The position numbers and the translations under genes were made by a program. 7,302 nucleotides of DNA. It comes from Methylorubrum extorquens (GTDB lineage Bacteria; Pseudomonadota; Alphaproteobacteria; Rhizobiales; Beijerinckiaceae). The notes beneath the pieces were generated by a model. It saw nothing but the letters and a program-made list of their open reading frames with translations. It did not search any database and had not been told where the DNA came from. Positions 1 to 6,119 of this stretch are shown here, piece by piece. Numbering within the stretch: the first letter of the stretch is position 1; each line of letters begins with the position of its first letter. Location: positions 1 through 7,302 of the forward strand of contig JAEUAC010000344.1 in NCBI GenBank assembly GCA_019695455.1, in the 5' to 3' direction.

Positions 1-316
1 CCTTCCGGCGCGGGGTGGCCGCGGCGGCCGGGGTCGGAGAGCGACGTCTCGCCGGGGCCGGCGCCGCGGGCGGAGGCGGCTCGAAGTCGAGCATGGCGGC
101 CTCGCTGCCGCGCAGCCGCTTCACCACGGTGCCGGGCTGGGCCAGGGCGGCATCGTGGGCGTCGCCGGCCTCCACGCGCGACGCGCGGCCGGTCCCGAAC
201 AGGTCCGTTCCCGTGCCCCAGGCGTCGAGCGCGGCCTTCTGGCTCGGGGCCGCCACGTAGGCGTCGTGGAATCCGATCGGGGTCACGAAGACCTTGAGCT
301 TCGGCGCCTTGGCCAT
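1..316 (-). CDS. Hypothetical protein, 3' end outside the window
   Basis: The minus-strand reading frame opens at an ATG (316-314) and stays open for 105 codons to the left edge, so the stop lies outside the window. The protein starts MAKAPKLKVFVTPIGFHDAY and has a compact, probably folded first part (about residues 1-80), including AAPSQKAALDAWGTGTDLF and a later PGTVVKRLRGSEAAML. A low-complexity tail rich in Pro, Ala and Arg follows (from about residue 80). The N-terminal segment matches my memory of a small conserved alphaproteobacterial family of unknown function, sometimes labelled TolA-like only because of its Ala/Pro-rich tail. There is no signal peptide or membrane segment in the visible part. 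It diverges from the SRAP gene across a 43-bp gap. I do not assign a function. The reading frame is well supported; the family assignment is weaker. Confidence 0.72.
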   Translation of the reverse strand, partial: MAKAPKLKVFVTPIGFHDAYVAAPSQKAALDAWGTGTDLFGTGRASRVEAGDAHDAALAQPGTVVKRLRGSEAAMLDFEPPPPAAPAPARRRSPTPAAAATPRRK

Positions 317-336
317 GCGGCCACTCCCGTTTCGCC

Positions 337-360
337 TGGCCGCCGCTAGGATGGCGGCCA
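337..360 (+). promoter_or_regulatory. Perfect hairpin with the SRAP ribosome-binding site in its loop
   Basis: The sequence TGGCCGCC (337-344) is followed by an 8-nt spacer GCTAGGAT and its exact reverse complement GGCGGCCA (353-360). The spacer contains AGGA (348-351), the only good Shine-Dalgarno match 8 nt before the ATG at 360-362. The last base of the right arm is the A of that ATG. In RNA the structure would present the ribosome-binding site in a loop and hold the bases next to the start codon in a stem. It could instead be a DNA operator or a chance GC-rich repeat. The structure is seen; the regulatory role is inferred. Confidence 0.45.
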
Positions 361-1109
361 TGTGCAACCTCTACAGCCTCACGACGAACCAGGAGGCCAT
401 CCGTCGCCTCTTCGGCGTCGAACGCGACGCCGCCGGCAACGTGCCGCCGCTTCCCGGCATCTTCCCCGACCAGCCCGCGCCGGTCGTCCGCCACGGCGCG
501 GACGGGATCCGCGAGCTCGTGACCGCCCGCTGGGGCCTGCCCGGCCCGCCGCAATTCGGCGGCGCGCCCGTCACCAACGTCCGCAACACCGCGAGCCCGC
601 ATTGGCGGCGCTGGCTCGGGACCGCCTCGCGCTGCATCGTGCCGTTCACGTCCTTCTGCGAGTACGCGGACACGAAGCCCCGCAAGACCGCGACCTGGTT
701 CGCGGCCGACGAGAGCCGGCCGCTGCTCGCCTTCGCGGGCCTCTGGACCACCTGGCACGGCACGCGCGGCACGAAGCAGAACCCCGTCGAGGGCGAGCAC
801 CGGCTGTTCGCGTTCCTGACCTGCGAGCCGAACGGCGTCGTCGGGCCGGTCCACCCGAAGGCCATGCCCGTGATCCTGACGGCGCCGGAGGAGGTGGAGA
901 CCTGGCTGCTCGCGCCCTGGCCCGAGGCGCGGGCGCTGCAGCGTCCCCTCCCCGACGCCGCGCTCCGCATCGTGGCGCGCGGCGCGCGCGAGGATCCCGC
1001 CCCGGCCGATCCGGCGAGGCAGGGTCTGTCGCAGGGATCAGACGAACTGCACCCCGATCTCTTCGCCGACGCGCCAGACCAGCCGGGCCGACCGCCGCAT
1101 CCCGCGTGA
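360..1109 (+). CDS. SRAP-family (YedK/HMCES-like) abasic-site DNA-protein crosslink protein
   Basis: SRAP proteins bind single-stranded DNA at abasic sites and form a thiazolidine crosslink through Cys2, which becomes the N-terminus once Met1 is removed. This 249-residue product starts MCNLYSLTTNQEAI, and the ATG at 360 is chosen because it places Cys at position 2; it also has AGGA 8 nt upstream. The other expected active-site residues are visible: Asn73 in VTNVRNTAS, Glu101 in FCEY, and His165 in VHPKAMPVIL. An in-frame TTG at 294 would add 22 residues and bury the cysteine, so I reject it. The conserved fold appears to end near residue 219 (RIVARGAREDPAPADPA). Residues 220-249 are an unusual Pro-rich tail encoded by DNA that is also the antisense of the PilZ gene's 3' end, a 72-nt tail-to-tail overlap. 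I see no LexA-type box upstream. The family call is secure; the physiological role is taken from YedK/HMCES. Confidence 0.93.
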   Translation: MCNLYSLTTNQEAIRRLFGVERDAAGNVPPLPGIFPDQPAPVVRHGADGIRELVTARWGLPGPPQFGGAPVTNVRNTASPHWRRWLGTASRCIVPFTSFCEYADTKPRKTATWFAADESRPLLAFAGLWTTWHGTRGTKQNPVEGEHRLFAFLTCEPNGVVGPVHPKAMPVILTAPEEVETWLLAPWPEARALQRPLPDAALRIVARGAREDPAPADPARQGLSQGSDELHPDLFADAPDQPGRPPHPA

Positions 1110-1319
1110 CGGGACGTGCAGCTCGAAGGTCTGCGGCAGGAGCGCCGCGCGGGCGAGCGACAGCCGGGCCCCCGAGCTCGACAGATCGATCGTCCGGCAG
1201 GCGAGCGACCGCCCGGGACCGAGGGCGATCGTCGCCGGCAGGCTGACGGAGCGACGCTCCGCGCGACGACGCTCGACCGGAGCGGCCGCCGTCTTCCCGA
1301 GCTTCAGGAACCCGAACAT
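1038..1319 (-). CDS. Single-domain PilZ protein, predicted c-di-GMP receptor
   Basis: PilZ domains bind cyclic di-GMP through an N-terminal RxxxR motif and a D/NxSxxG motif on the first barrel strands. Both are present in this 93-residue product: R18-x3-R22 (also R19-x3-R23) in ERRRAERRSV, and D45-L-S47-S-S-G50 in CRTIDLSSSGARL. The rest (FELHVPSRGM, RSARLVWRVGEEIGVQF) fits the closing strands, and the typical final GVQF is reached right at the stop, so the protein is complete. It has no output domain, signal peptide or membrane segment, so it probably works as a cytoplasmic adaptor. The start is the ATG at 1319-1317, with GAGGG just upstream at a rather short spacing. The last 72 nt overlap the convergent SRAP gene. 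It diverges from the DUF427 gene across 122 bp holding a palindrome. Its target (motility, exopolysaccharide, another pathway) cannot be read from the context. Confidence 0.88.
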   Translation of the reverse strand: MFGFLKLGKTAAAPVERRRAERRSVSLPATIALGPGRSLACRTIDLSSSGARLSLARAALLPQTFELHVPSRGMRRSARLVWRVGEEIGVQFV

Positions 1320-1373
1320 GGACCCTCGCGCATGACCTGCGCCATTGTGCCGGCGAATCGCGCGCGTTCGGCG

Positions 1374-1391
1374 AATGCGGGCGCCCGCATT
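1374..1391. promoter_or_regulatory. 18-bp perfect palindrome midway between divergent PilZ and DUF427 genes
   Basis: AATGCGGGC followed directly by GCCCGCATT reads identically on both strands with no mismatch. It lies 50 nt from the DUF427 start codon and 54 nt from the PilZ start codon, almost at the centre of the divergent gap. Next to it is TTTGAGACAAA (1390-1400), a small TTTG/CAAA inverted repeat, and CGGCGAAT occurs twice just to the left (1351-1358 and 1369-1376). A two-fold symmetric site in a divergent promoter region fits a binding site for a dimeric regulator. It has no loop and no T-run, so a terminator is unlikely. The regulatory role is an inference. Confidence 0.45.
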
Positions 1392-1429
1392 TGAGACAAA
1401 TCCGAACGCCGCCCGCCCGCGCGCCGACC

Positions 1430-1435
1430 GGAGGA
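1430..1435 (+). promoter_or_regulatory. Ribosome-binding site that fixes the DUF427 start
   Basis: GGAGGA lies 6 nt before the ATG at 1442-1444. This strong Shine-Dalgarno match selects that ATG over an upstream in-frame TTG at 1391, which has no comparable site and overlaps the palindrome at 1374-1391. Confidence 0.7.
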
Positions 1436-1441
1436 TGGCCC

Positions 1442-1915
1442 ATGACCCGACCGACCGAGAGCGTCTGGGACTACCCGAGGCCGCCCCGCCTCGAACCGGT
1501 GGCCGAGCGGATCCGCGTCGTGTTCGACGGCGTCGCCATCCTCGACACGCAGGCCGCGTTCCGCGTCCTCGAGACGAGCCACCCGCCGACCTACTACCTG
1601 CCCCGGGCTGACTTCAGCCCCGGCGCGCTCGCGCCCGCGGCGGGCTCCTCCGTCTGCGAATGGAAGGGCCGCGCGGTCTATCTCGACATCGTCGGGCCCA
1701 CGCGCCGCGCGGCGCGGGCCGCCTGGAGCTACCCCGACCCGACGCCCGCCTTCGCGGCGATCGCCGGGCACGTCGCGATCTACGCGGCCGCCATGGACGC
1801 CTGCTTCGTCGGCGACGAGCAGGCCCGGCCGCAGCCGGGCGGCTTCTACGGCGGCTGGGTCACGTCCTGGATCGCCGGCCCCGTGAAGGGCGAGCCGGGG
1901 ACGGAAGGCTGGTAG
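1442..1915 (+). CDS. DUF427 domain-containing protein
   Basis: This 157-residue protein matches the DUF427 family (Pfam PF04248) from end to end. The signature segments are in the expected order: ESVWDYPRPPRLEP (6-19), a strand region IRVVFDGVAILDT (24-36), the conserved VLETSHPPTYYLP (42-54), CEWKGRAVYLD (72-82), AWSYPDPTPAFAAIAGHVAIY (about 94-114), and a C-terminal GGFYGGWVTSWIAGPVKG (133-150) ending GTEGW. Length and both ends are typical, so it is complete. It has no signal peptide or membrane segment. The biochemical function of the family is not established; a nucleotidyltransferase-like role has been suggested, but nothing here tests it. The start is set by GGAGGA 6 nt upstream. It diverges from the PilZ gene and converges on the SDR gene, with only 12 bp between the two stops. 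Confidence 0.9.
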   Translation: MTRPTESVWDYPRPPRLEPVAERIRVVFDGVAILDTQAAFRVLETSHPPTYYLPRADFSPGALAPAAGSSVCEWKGRAVYLDIVGPTRRAARAAWSYPDPTPAFAAIAGHVAIYAAAMDACFVGDEQARPQPGGFYGGWVTSWIAGPVKGEPGTEGW

Positions 1916-1927
1916 CGGGCCCGCGCC

Positions 1928-2977
1928 TCAGCGACGGCCCACCCGGGCGTGCGGCGGCGCCCGGCGCCCGGACCCGTCGGGCCGCCGCCGCGGACCCGCC
2001 AGGTAGGCGAGGCCGGCCGCGCCGACCGCGAGCAGGGCCATGGCCGCCAGGGGATGCGTCTGGGCGGCCGTGTAGGCGCTCGGGCGGGAGAGGACCGAGG
2101 GCTCGCCCCGCTCCTCGCCGTCCGCCACGAGCCCGTGCAGGTTGCCCGACCGGTCGCGCCGGATGGCGCCGCCCTTCTCGAGCGGGCCCATGCGGGAGCC
2201 GACCCAGTCGACCGCGCCCGGAAGGTGCTTGTTGATCGCGCTGAACATCTTGGCCCCGCCGCCGACGTAGTAGTCGCGCCCGCCATGGGCGGCCGCGTGC
2301 AGGATCGCCGCCGCCACGTCGTCCGGCCGGTAGATCGGCTGCGGCAGGCTGGGCTCCTCGTCCATGTAGTTCCTCGCGTGCTGCGGCAGCGGGGTATCGA
2401 TGGAGGCGGGCTTGACGAGCGTGACCGAGATCGGCGCGCCCTCCTCCATCAGCTCCATCCGGAAGGCGTCCGTGAAGCCCTTGATGGCGTGTTTGGAGGC
2501 CGCGTACATGCCCTGGATCGGGAAGGCGACGTCCGAGGCCACGCTGCCGAGGTTGACGATCGCTCCGCCGCGGCCCCGCAAATGCCGCGCCGCGACCTGG
2601 CTGCCCCAGACGACGCCCCAGAAGTTCACGTCGAAGAGCCGCCGGTGATCGTCGTCGGACACGCGGTCGATGTGCCCGAAGATGCTGATCCCGGCATTGT
2701 TCACCCAGGTGTCGAACCCGCCGAAGCGCCGGACGGCGTCGGCCGCCACCCGCTCGACGTCGGCCTTCCGGGCGACGTCGGCGACGACGTACTCGGCCGT
2801 GCCGCCCTCCGCCCGGATGCCCGCCACGACGGTCCTCAGCGCGGCCTCGTTGCGGGCCGCGAGGACGACGCGGCTTCCCGCCCGGGCGGCCCGGCGGGCC
2901 GTCGCGAGGCCGATGCCGCTGGAGGCGCCCGTGATGACGATCGTCTGCTCCGCGATCGGCTTGAGGCTTCGCGCCAT
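1928..2977 (-). CDS. Short-chain dehydrogenase/reductase with C-terminal membrane segment
   Basis: SDR enzymes catalyse NAD(P)(H)-dependent oxidation or reduction of alcohols and carbonyls. This 349-residue protein has a complete classical core: cofactor loop TGASSGIG (16-23), R42 in VLAARNEAAL (an Arg after the second strand that suggests but does not prove NADPH preference), D67 in VVADVA, NNAG (93-96), and a catalytic tetrad N118-S145-Y158-K162. The N-S and S-Y spacings of 27 and 13 match the classical enzymes. The core ends near residue 250. A tail of about 100 residues follows, with a hydrophobic segment at about 308-327 (HPLAAMALLAVGAAGLAYLA) and a very basic end, consistent with a single C-terminal membrane anchor. 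The ATG at 2977-2975 is chosen because GGAAGGA lies 6 nt upstream; an in-frame start at 3073 would add 32 non-conserved residues. The gene is monocistronic and diverges from DUF2252. The substrate is unknown. Confidence 0.9.
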   Translation of the reverse strand: MARSLKPIAEQTIVITGASSGIGLATARRAARAGSRVVLAARNEAALRTVVAGIRAEGGTAEYVVADVARKADVERVAADAVRRFGGFDTWVNNAGISIFGHIDRVSDDDHRRLFDVNFWGVVWGSQVAARHLRGRGGAIVNLGSVASDVAFPIQGMYAASKHAIKGFTDAFRMELMEEGAPISVTLVKPASIDTPLPQHARNYMDEEPSLPQPIYRPDDVAAAILHAAAHGGRDYYVGGGAKMFSAINKHLPGAVDWVGSRMGPLEKGGAIRRDRSGNLHGLVADGEERGEPSVLSRPSAYTAAQTHPLAAMALLAVGAAGLAYLAGPRRRPDGSGRRAPPHARVGRR

Positions 2978-2983
2978 GGGAGA

Positions 2984-2990
2984 TCCTTCC
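2984..2990 (-). promoter_or_regulatory. Ribosome-binding site for the SDR gene
   Basis: Read on the minus strand, GGAAGGA lies 6 nt before the ATG at 2977. It supports this start over the in-frame alternative at 3073. Confidence 0.65.
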
Positions 2991-2994
2991 GGTG

Positions 2995-3028
2995 ACGGCG
3001 CGAGGAGCCCCGTGCGGGGCCGCGCCGT
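2995..3028 (-). promoter_or_regulatory. Two-part GC-rich stem-loop in the SDR leader
   Basis: On the minus strand an outer 8-bp stem (ACGGCGCG with CGCGCCGT) encloses an inner 6-bp stem (GCCCCG with CGGGGC) with a minimal loop. A 4-nt bulge, TCCT, lies on the 3' side. The structure ends 4 nt before the Shine-Dalgarno sequence of the SDR gene. It could affect translation or RNA stability, or be a DNA-level repeat. No T-run follows, so it is not a canonical terminator. The pairing is seen; function is inferred, and GC-rich DNA gives such structures by chance. Confidence 0.35.
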
Positions 3029-3205
3029 GAGCCGGGTGAACCGACGGCCCGGAGCATCGGTTCGGGTGCGCAATCGGACCGCCGCGGTTGCCGCAGGGCG
3101 GGTTTGCGATCACGATCCCGTCCGAGCGGAGCTTTCCTTCGGCGCCGCCGTTCTCGGCGCGGTCCCGGGGGCATGGGTCGCCGCGACGCGTGACGGAGCG
3201 AGTGC

Positions 3206-4726
3206 ATGGATGGCTTCACGCCCGGCCTGACGGCGGACGATCTCGCGCAGGACGGCGACGGGCCCGCCCCGGCGGGCGCTCCCGCGACCGACGAGAAGGC
3301 GGCCGCCGACCTCGTGCTCGCGCCGGCCGAGCTCTACCCGCGCATCGACCTCCGGTCCGGCGGCGAACCGTGGGAGCGGCGCCGCGCCGCCGGCAAGGCG
3401 CTCCGGGCCGCCGCCCCCTACGAGGAGGCCGGCCGCCTCGCCGAGCAGCCGGACCGGCCGGACCCCGTCGCCCTCGTCGAGGCCGCCCAGGCGGGGCGGC
3501 TGGAGCGCTACCTGCCGATCCGCGTGGGCCGGATGGCGGCGTCGCCCTTCGCCTTCCTGCGCGGCGCGGCGCACGTCATGGCGCAGGACCTCTCCCGCGA
3601 GGCGCGCAGCGGCATCGACGTCGTGCTCGACGGCGACGCCCACCTGTCCAATTTCGGGCTGTTCGGGACGCCGCAGCGCGAGATCGTGCTCGACCTGAAC
3701 GATTTCGACGAGGTCACGATCGGCCCGTGGGAATGGGACCTGAAGCGGCTGGTCGCGAGCCTCGACGTCCTGTCGCGCGAGGCGGGCCTTCCCGAGGTCG
3801 CGCGCCGCGAGGTCACGACGAGCTGCGCGCGCGGGTACCGCACGGCCATGTTCGAGATGGCGCCGCGCGGCCCGATCGACGTGTGGCACCGCTCCGCCCG
3901 GGCCGACGACCTCTCCTTCCACGGGATCGAGGTGGACGAGGAATCCCGCGCCGTGATCCGCAAGGCGGTCGAGAAGGCCCGCAAGCGCAACAACCGCTCG
4001 CTCCTCGCCAAGATCGGCGAGCGGCGCATCGACGGCGGCTGGCGGTTGCGGGCCGACCCGCCGATCCTCGAGAGCGTCGACGAACAGACCCGCGAGGGCG
4101 TCATCACGGGGCTCGAGCGCTACGCCGACACCCTCCCCCGCGAGCGGCGCTTCATGCTGAGCCGCTACCGGGTGGTCGACGTCGCGCACCGCATCGTCGG
4201 CGTGGGCAGCGTCGGGACGCGCGCCTACCTGGCGCTCCTGTTCGGCAACTCGGACGAGGACGCGCTCTTCCTGCAGGTCAAGGAGGCGGTCGCGCCCGCC
4301 CATGCCCCCTACCTCCCGCCGCTGCCGGAACCCTATCGGAGCCACGAGGGCGCCCGCGTCGTCTACGGCCAGCGGCTCCTGCAGGCGGTCGGCGACCCGC
4401 TGCTCGGCTGGACGACGATCGACGGCCGCCCCTTCTACGTCCGCCAGATGCGGAACATGAAGGGCGAGGTGCCCCTGAAGCTCCTGACCGGCCGGCCGCT
4501 CGTGTTCTTCGCCTACGCCTACGGCTCGCTCCTGGCGCGCGCCCATGCGCGCACCGGGGACGCGGCCGCGATCTCGGGCTATTGCGGCAAGCCCGACCAC
4601 CCGGCCCTCGACCGGGCGCTGGCAGACTGGGCCTCCGCCTACGGGGACCAGACCGAACGCGACCACGCGGCCTTCCGGGCGGCGATCGCGGCCGGGCGGC
4701 TCGTCGCCGCCGACGACCCGGGCTGA
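3206..4726 (+). CDS. DUF2252 family protein with kinase-like motifs
   Basis: This 506-residue protein carries the family's hallmark blocks: PFAFLRG (114-120), GDAHLSNFG (143-151), LDLNDFDE (162-169), GPWEWDLKRL (173-182), VDVAHRIVGVGSVGTRAY (324-341), LQVKEA (356-361), YGQRLLQAVGDPLLGW (387-402), YVRQMRNMK (411-419), and a closing helix YGSLLARAHARTGD (439-452). The GDxHxxN and DFDE blocks resemble the catalytic loop and metal-binding motif of aminoglycoside-phosphotransferase-like kinases. The Gly-rich GVGSVG and Lys359 resemble an ATP-binding loop and the N-lobe lysine, but they lie after the catalytic motifs. Residues 1-40 are low-complexity and acidic. No signal peptide or membrane segment is present. 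The ATG at 3206 has GGAG 7 nt upstream. It diverges from the SDR gene (228 bp) and converges on the histidine kinase gene (22 bp). Substrate and biological role are unknown; kinase activity is inference. Confidence 0.9.
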   Translation: MDGFTPGLTADDLAQDGDGPAPAGAPATDEKAAADLVLAPAELYPRIDLRSGGEPWERRRAAGKALRAAAPYEEAGRLAEQPDRPDPVALVEAAQAGRLERYLPIRVGRMAASPFAFLRGAAHVMAQDLSREARSGIDVVLDGDAHLSNFGLFGTPQREIVLDLNDFDEVTIGPWEWDLKRLVASLDVLSREAGLPEVARREVTTSCARGYRTAMFEMAPRGPIDVWHRSARADDLSFHGIEVDEESRAVIRKAVEKARKRNNRSLLAKIGERRIDGGWRLRADPPILESVDEQTREGVITGLERYADTLPRERRFMLSRYRVVDVAHRIVGVGSVGTRAYLALLFGNSDEDALFLQVKEAVAPAHAPYLPPLPEPYRSHEGARVVYGQRLLQAVGDPLLGWTTIDGRPFYVRQMRNMKGEVPLKLLTGRPLVFFAYAYGSLLARAHARTGDAAAISGYCGKPDHPALDRALADWASAYGDQTERDHAAFRAAIAAGRLVAADDPG

Positions 4727-4748
4727 AGGCAGGGGCCGGTTCCGCGCC

Positions 4749-6119
4749 TCAGGCCGGGAGCCGGACCGTCGCCCGCAGCCCGCCGAGCGGGCCGTCGCCC
4801 AGCGCGATGTCGCCGCCATGCGAGCGGGCGACGTCCCGCGCGATGGCGAGGCCCAGGCCCGAGCCGCCCTCGTCCTGGTTGCGGGCCTCGTCCAGCCGGA
4901 CGAAGGGCTTGAACACGTCCTCCCGGTTCTCGGCCGGGATGCCGGGTCCGTCGTCGTCCACGTGGATCGTGAGCCAGCGGCCCTCGTGATGGGCCGAGAT
5001 GGCGATGCGCTCGCCGTGCCGGGCCGCGTTCGAGACGAGGTTGACGAGAAGGCGCCGGAAGGCGTCGGCCCGCACCGTCACGGCCGGATCGCCGACCAGT
5101 TCGAGCGAGGTCGCGTGGCCCGAGCGCTCGAGATCGGCCTGCAGCTCGGCCAGCAGCGCCCGCAGGTCCGTCGCGACCGCCTGCTCGCCGAGATCGCCGC
5201 GGGCGAAGGCGAGGTAGCCCTCGAGCATCCGGCTCATCTCGTCGACGTCGCGCTTCAGGTCGTCGACGTCGGGCGTCTGTTCGACGAGGGCAAGCGACAG
5301 GCGGAAGCGCGTGAGGATGGTGCGGAGGTCGTGCGAGACGCCGTTCAGCATCGCGGTCCGCTGCTGCGTGGCGCGCTCGATCCGGCGCTTCATCTCGAGG
5401 AAGGCGTGCCCCGCCTGCCGGACCTCGCGGGCGCCGCGGGGCCGGAACTCGAGCTCGCGTCCCCGGCCGAAATCCTCGGCCGCGGTCGCGAGCTTCAGGA
5501 TCGGCCGGATCTGGTTGCGCAGGAACAGGATCGCCACCGTGAGGAGGATCAGCGAGGTGCCGACCATCCAGACGAGGAAGATGTGCGAGTTCGACGCGTA
5601 GGCGAGGCTCCGGCGGGCGACGATGCGCAGGATGCCGCCCTTCACGGGCAGCCGGATCTCGATCAGGTTCGAGCGCCCGACCGTGTCGATCCAGAACGGC
5701 CGCCCGATCTGGCGGCGGATCTCGTCGGAGAGCGCCTCGTCGAGGAGCGAGAAGAACGGCTTCGGCCCCGGCGGCGGCAGGTTCGCGTTCGGCATCACCT
5801 CGACGTCGAGCGTCAGGCGCTCGGCCGCGATGCGCGACACGGCATCCGCCCCGTTCGGGTCCGGCCAGGTCTCGTAGACGTCGATGAGCGCCGCGATGTC
5901 CGACGTGACGGCCGACGACAGGCGCTGCGTGACGAGCTGCCAGTGCCGCTCCATGAACACGTAGGCGATGACCGATTGCAGCAGCACCACGGGCGTGATG
6001 ATGATGATGAGCGAGCGGGCGTAGAGCCCCTTCGGCAGCAGGCTCGCGAGCGGGCGCGTCAGCCGGCGCAGCATGGTGCGCGCCGCCGAGCGGGACGGGC
6101 GGACCGCGCCCGTGGCCAT
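4749..6119 (-). CDS. Membrane sensor histidine kinase, EnvZ-like
   Basis: This 456-residue kinase is the likely partner of the upstream response regulator. Order of parts: a basic cytoplasmic N-terminus; first membrane helix about 36-55 (SLIIIITPVVLLQSVIAYVF); a periplasmic sensor region of roughly 120 residues (56-178) with no recognised domain; second helix about 179-200; HAMP linker about 201-252; phosphoacceptor helix GVSHDLRTILTRFRL (260-274) with His263; N box LLVNLVSNAARHG (357-369); G1 box DDDGPGIP (388-395); F box FKPFVRL (403-409); G2 box GGSGLGLAI (418-426). All residues needed for ATP binding and autophosphorylation are present. The H box has Ile268 where EnvZ has Pro; I recall this in other alphaproteobacterial kinases. 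The ATG shares its A with the regulator's TGA (TGATG), and GAGG lies just upstream, which supports translational coupling. The signal is unknown. Confidence 0.93.
   Translation of the reverse strand: MATGAVRPSRSAARTMLRRLTRPLASLLPKGLYARSLIIIITPVVLLQSVIAYVFMERHWQLVTQRLSSAVTSDIAALIDVYETWPDPNGADAVSRIAAERLTLDVEVMPNANLPPPGPKPFFSLLDEALSDEIRRQIGRPFWIDTVGRSNLIEIRLPVKGGILRIVARRSLAYASNSHIFLVWMVGTSLILLTVAILFLRNQIRPILKLATAAEDFGRGRELEFRPRGAREVRQAGHAFLEMKRRIERATQQRTAMLNGVSHDLRTILTRFRLSLALVEQTPDVDDLKRDVDEMSRMLEGYLAFARGDLGEQAVATDLRALLAELQADLERSGHATSLELVGDPAVTVRADAFRRLLVNLVSNAARHGERIAISAHHEGRWLTIHVDDDGPGIPAENREDVFKPFVRLDEARNQDEGGSGLGLAIARDVARSHGGDIALGDGPLGGLRATVRLPA

Noticed and set aside
194..207. GAAC-N6-GTTC near 194-207 as a possible LexA site for the SRAP gene
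   Set aside because: Alphaproteobacterial LexA sites are direct repeats of GTTC with N7 spacing. This is an inverted repeat with the wrong spacing, inside the neighbouring coding region and far upstream of the SRAP start.
1915..1924. GCGGGCCCGC palindrome between the DUF427 and SDR stops as a bidirectional terminator
   Set aside because: It has no loop, is only 10 bp, and no T-run follows on either strand, so it does not look like an intrinsic terminator.
2978..3073. N-terminal extension of the SDR to an in-frame start at 3073
   Set aside because: The 32 extra residues are basic and non-conserved, cross the leader stem-loop, and a good ribosome-binding site precedes the ATG at 2977.
1860..3113. 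Minus-strand 417-codon open frame over the SDR gene
   Set aside because: It is out of frame with all SDR motifs and gives Arg/Gly-rich low-complexity protein.
2978..3205. Sigma-70 promoters for the divergent SDR and DUF2252 genes
   Set aside because: I searched for TTGACA/TATAAT-like pairs at 16-18 nt spacing on both strands and found none convincing. A promoter must be present but cannot be placed by eye.
4727..4748. Possible terminator between the convergent DUF2252 and kinase genes
   Set aside because: The 22-bp gap holds only a short GGCC repeat with no stable stem or T-run.
3110..4819. Long minus-strand open frame (569 codons) opposite DUF2252
   Set aside because: It is compositionally biased and motif-free, spans the well-supported DUF2252 gene plus the end of the kinase gene, and has no ribosome-binding site of note.
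3088..4989. Plus-strand open frame of 633 codons in another frame over DUF2252
   Set aside because: The translation is an Arg/Gly/Pro/Ala-rich shadow. The conserved DUF2252 blocks lie in the 3206 frame.
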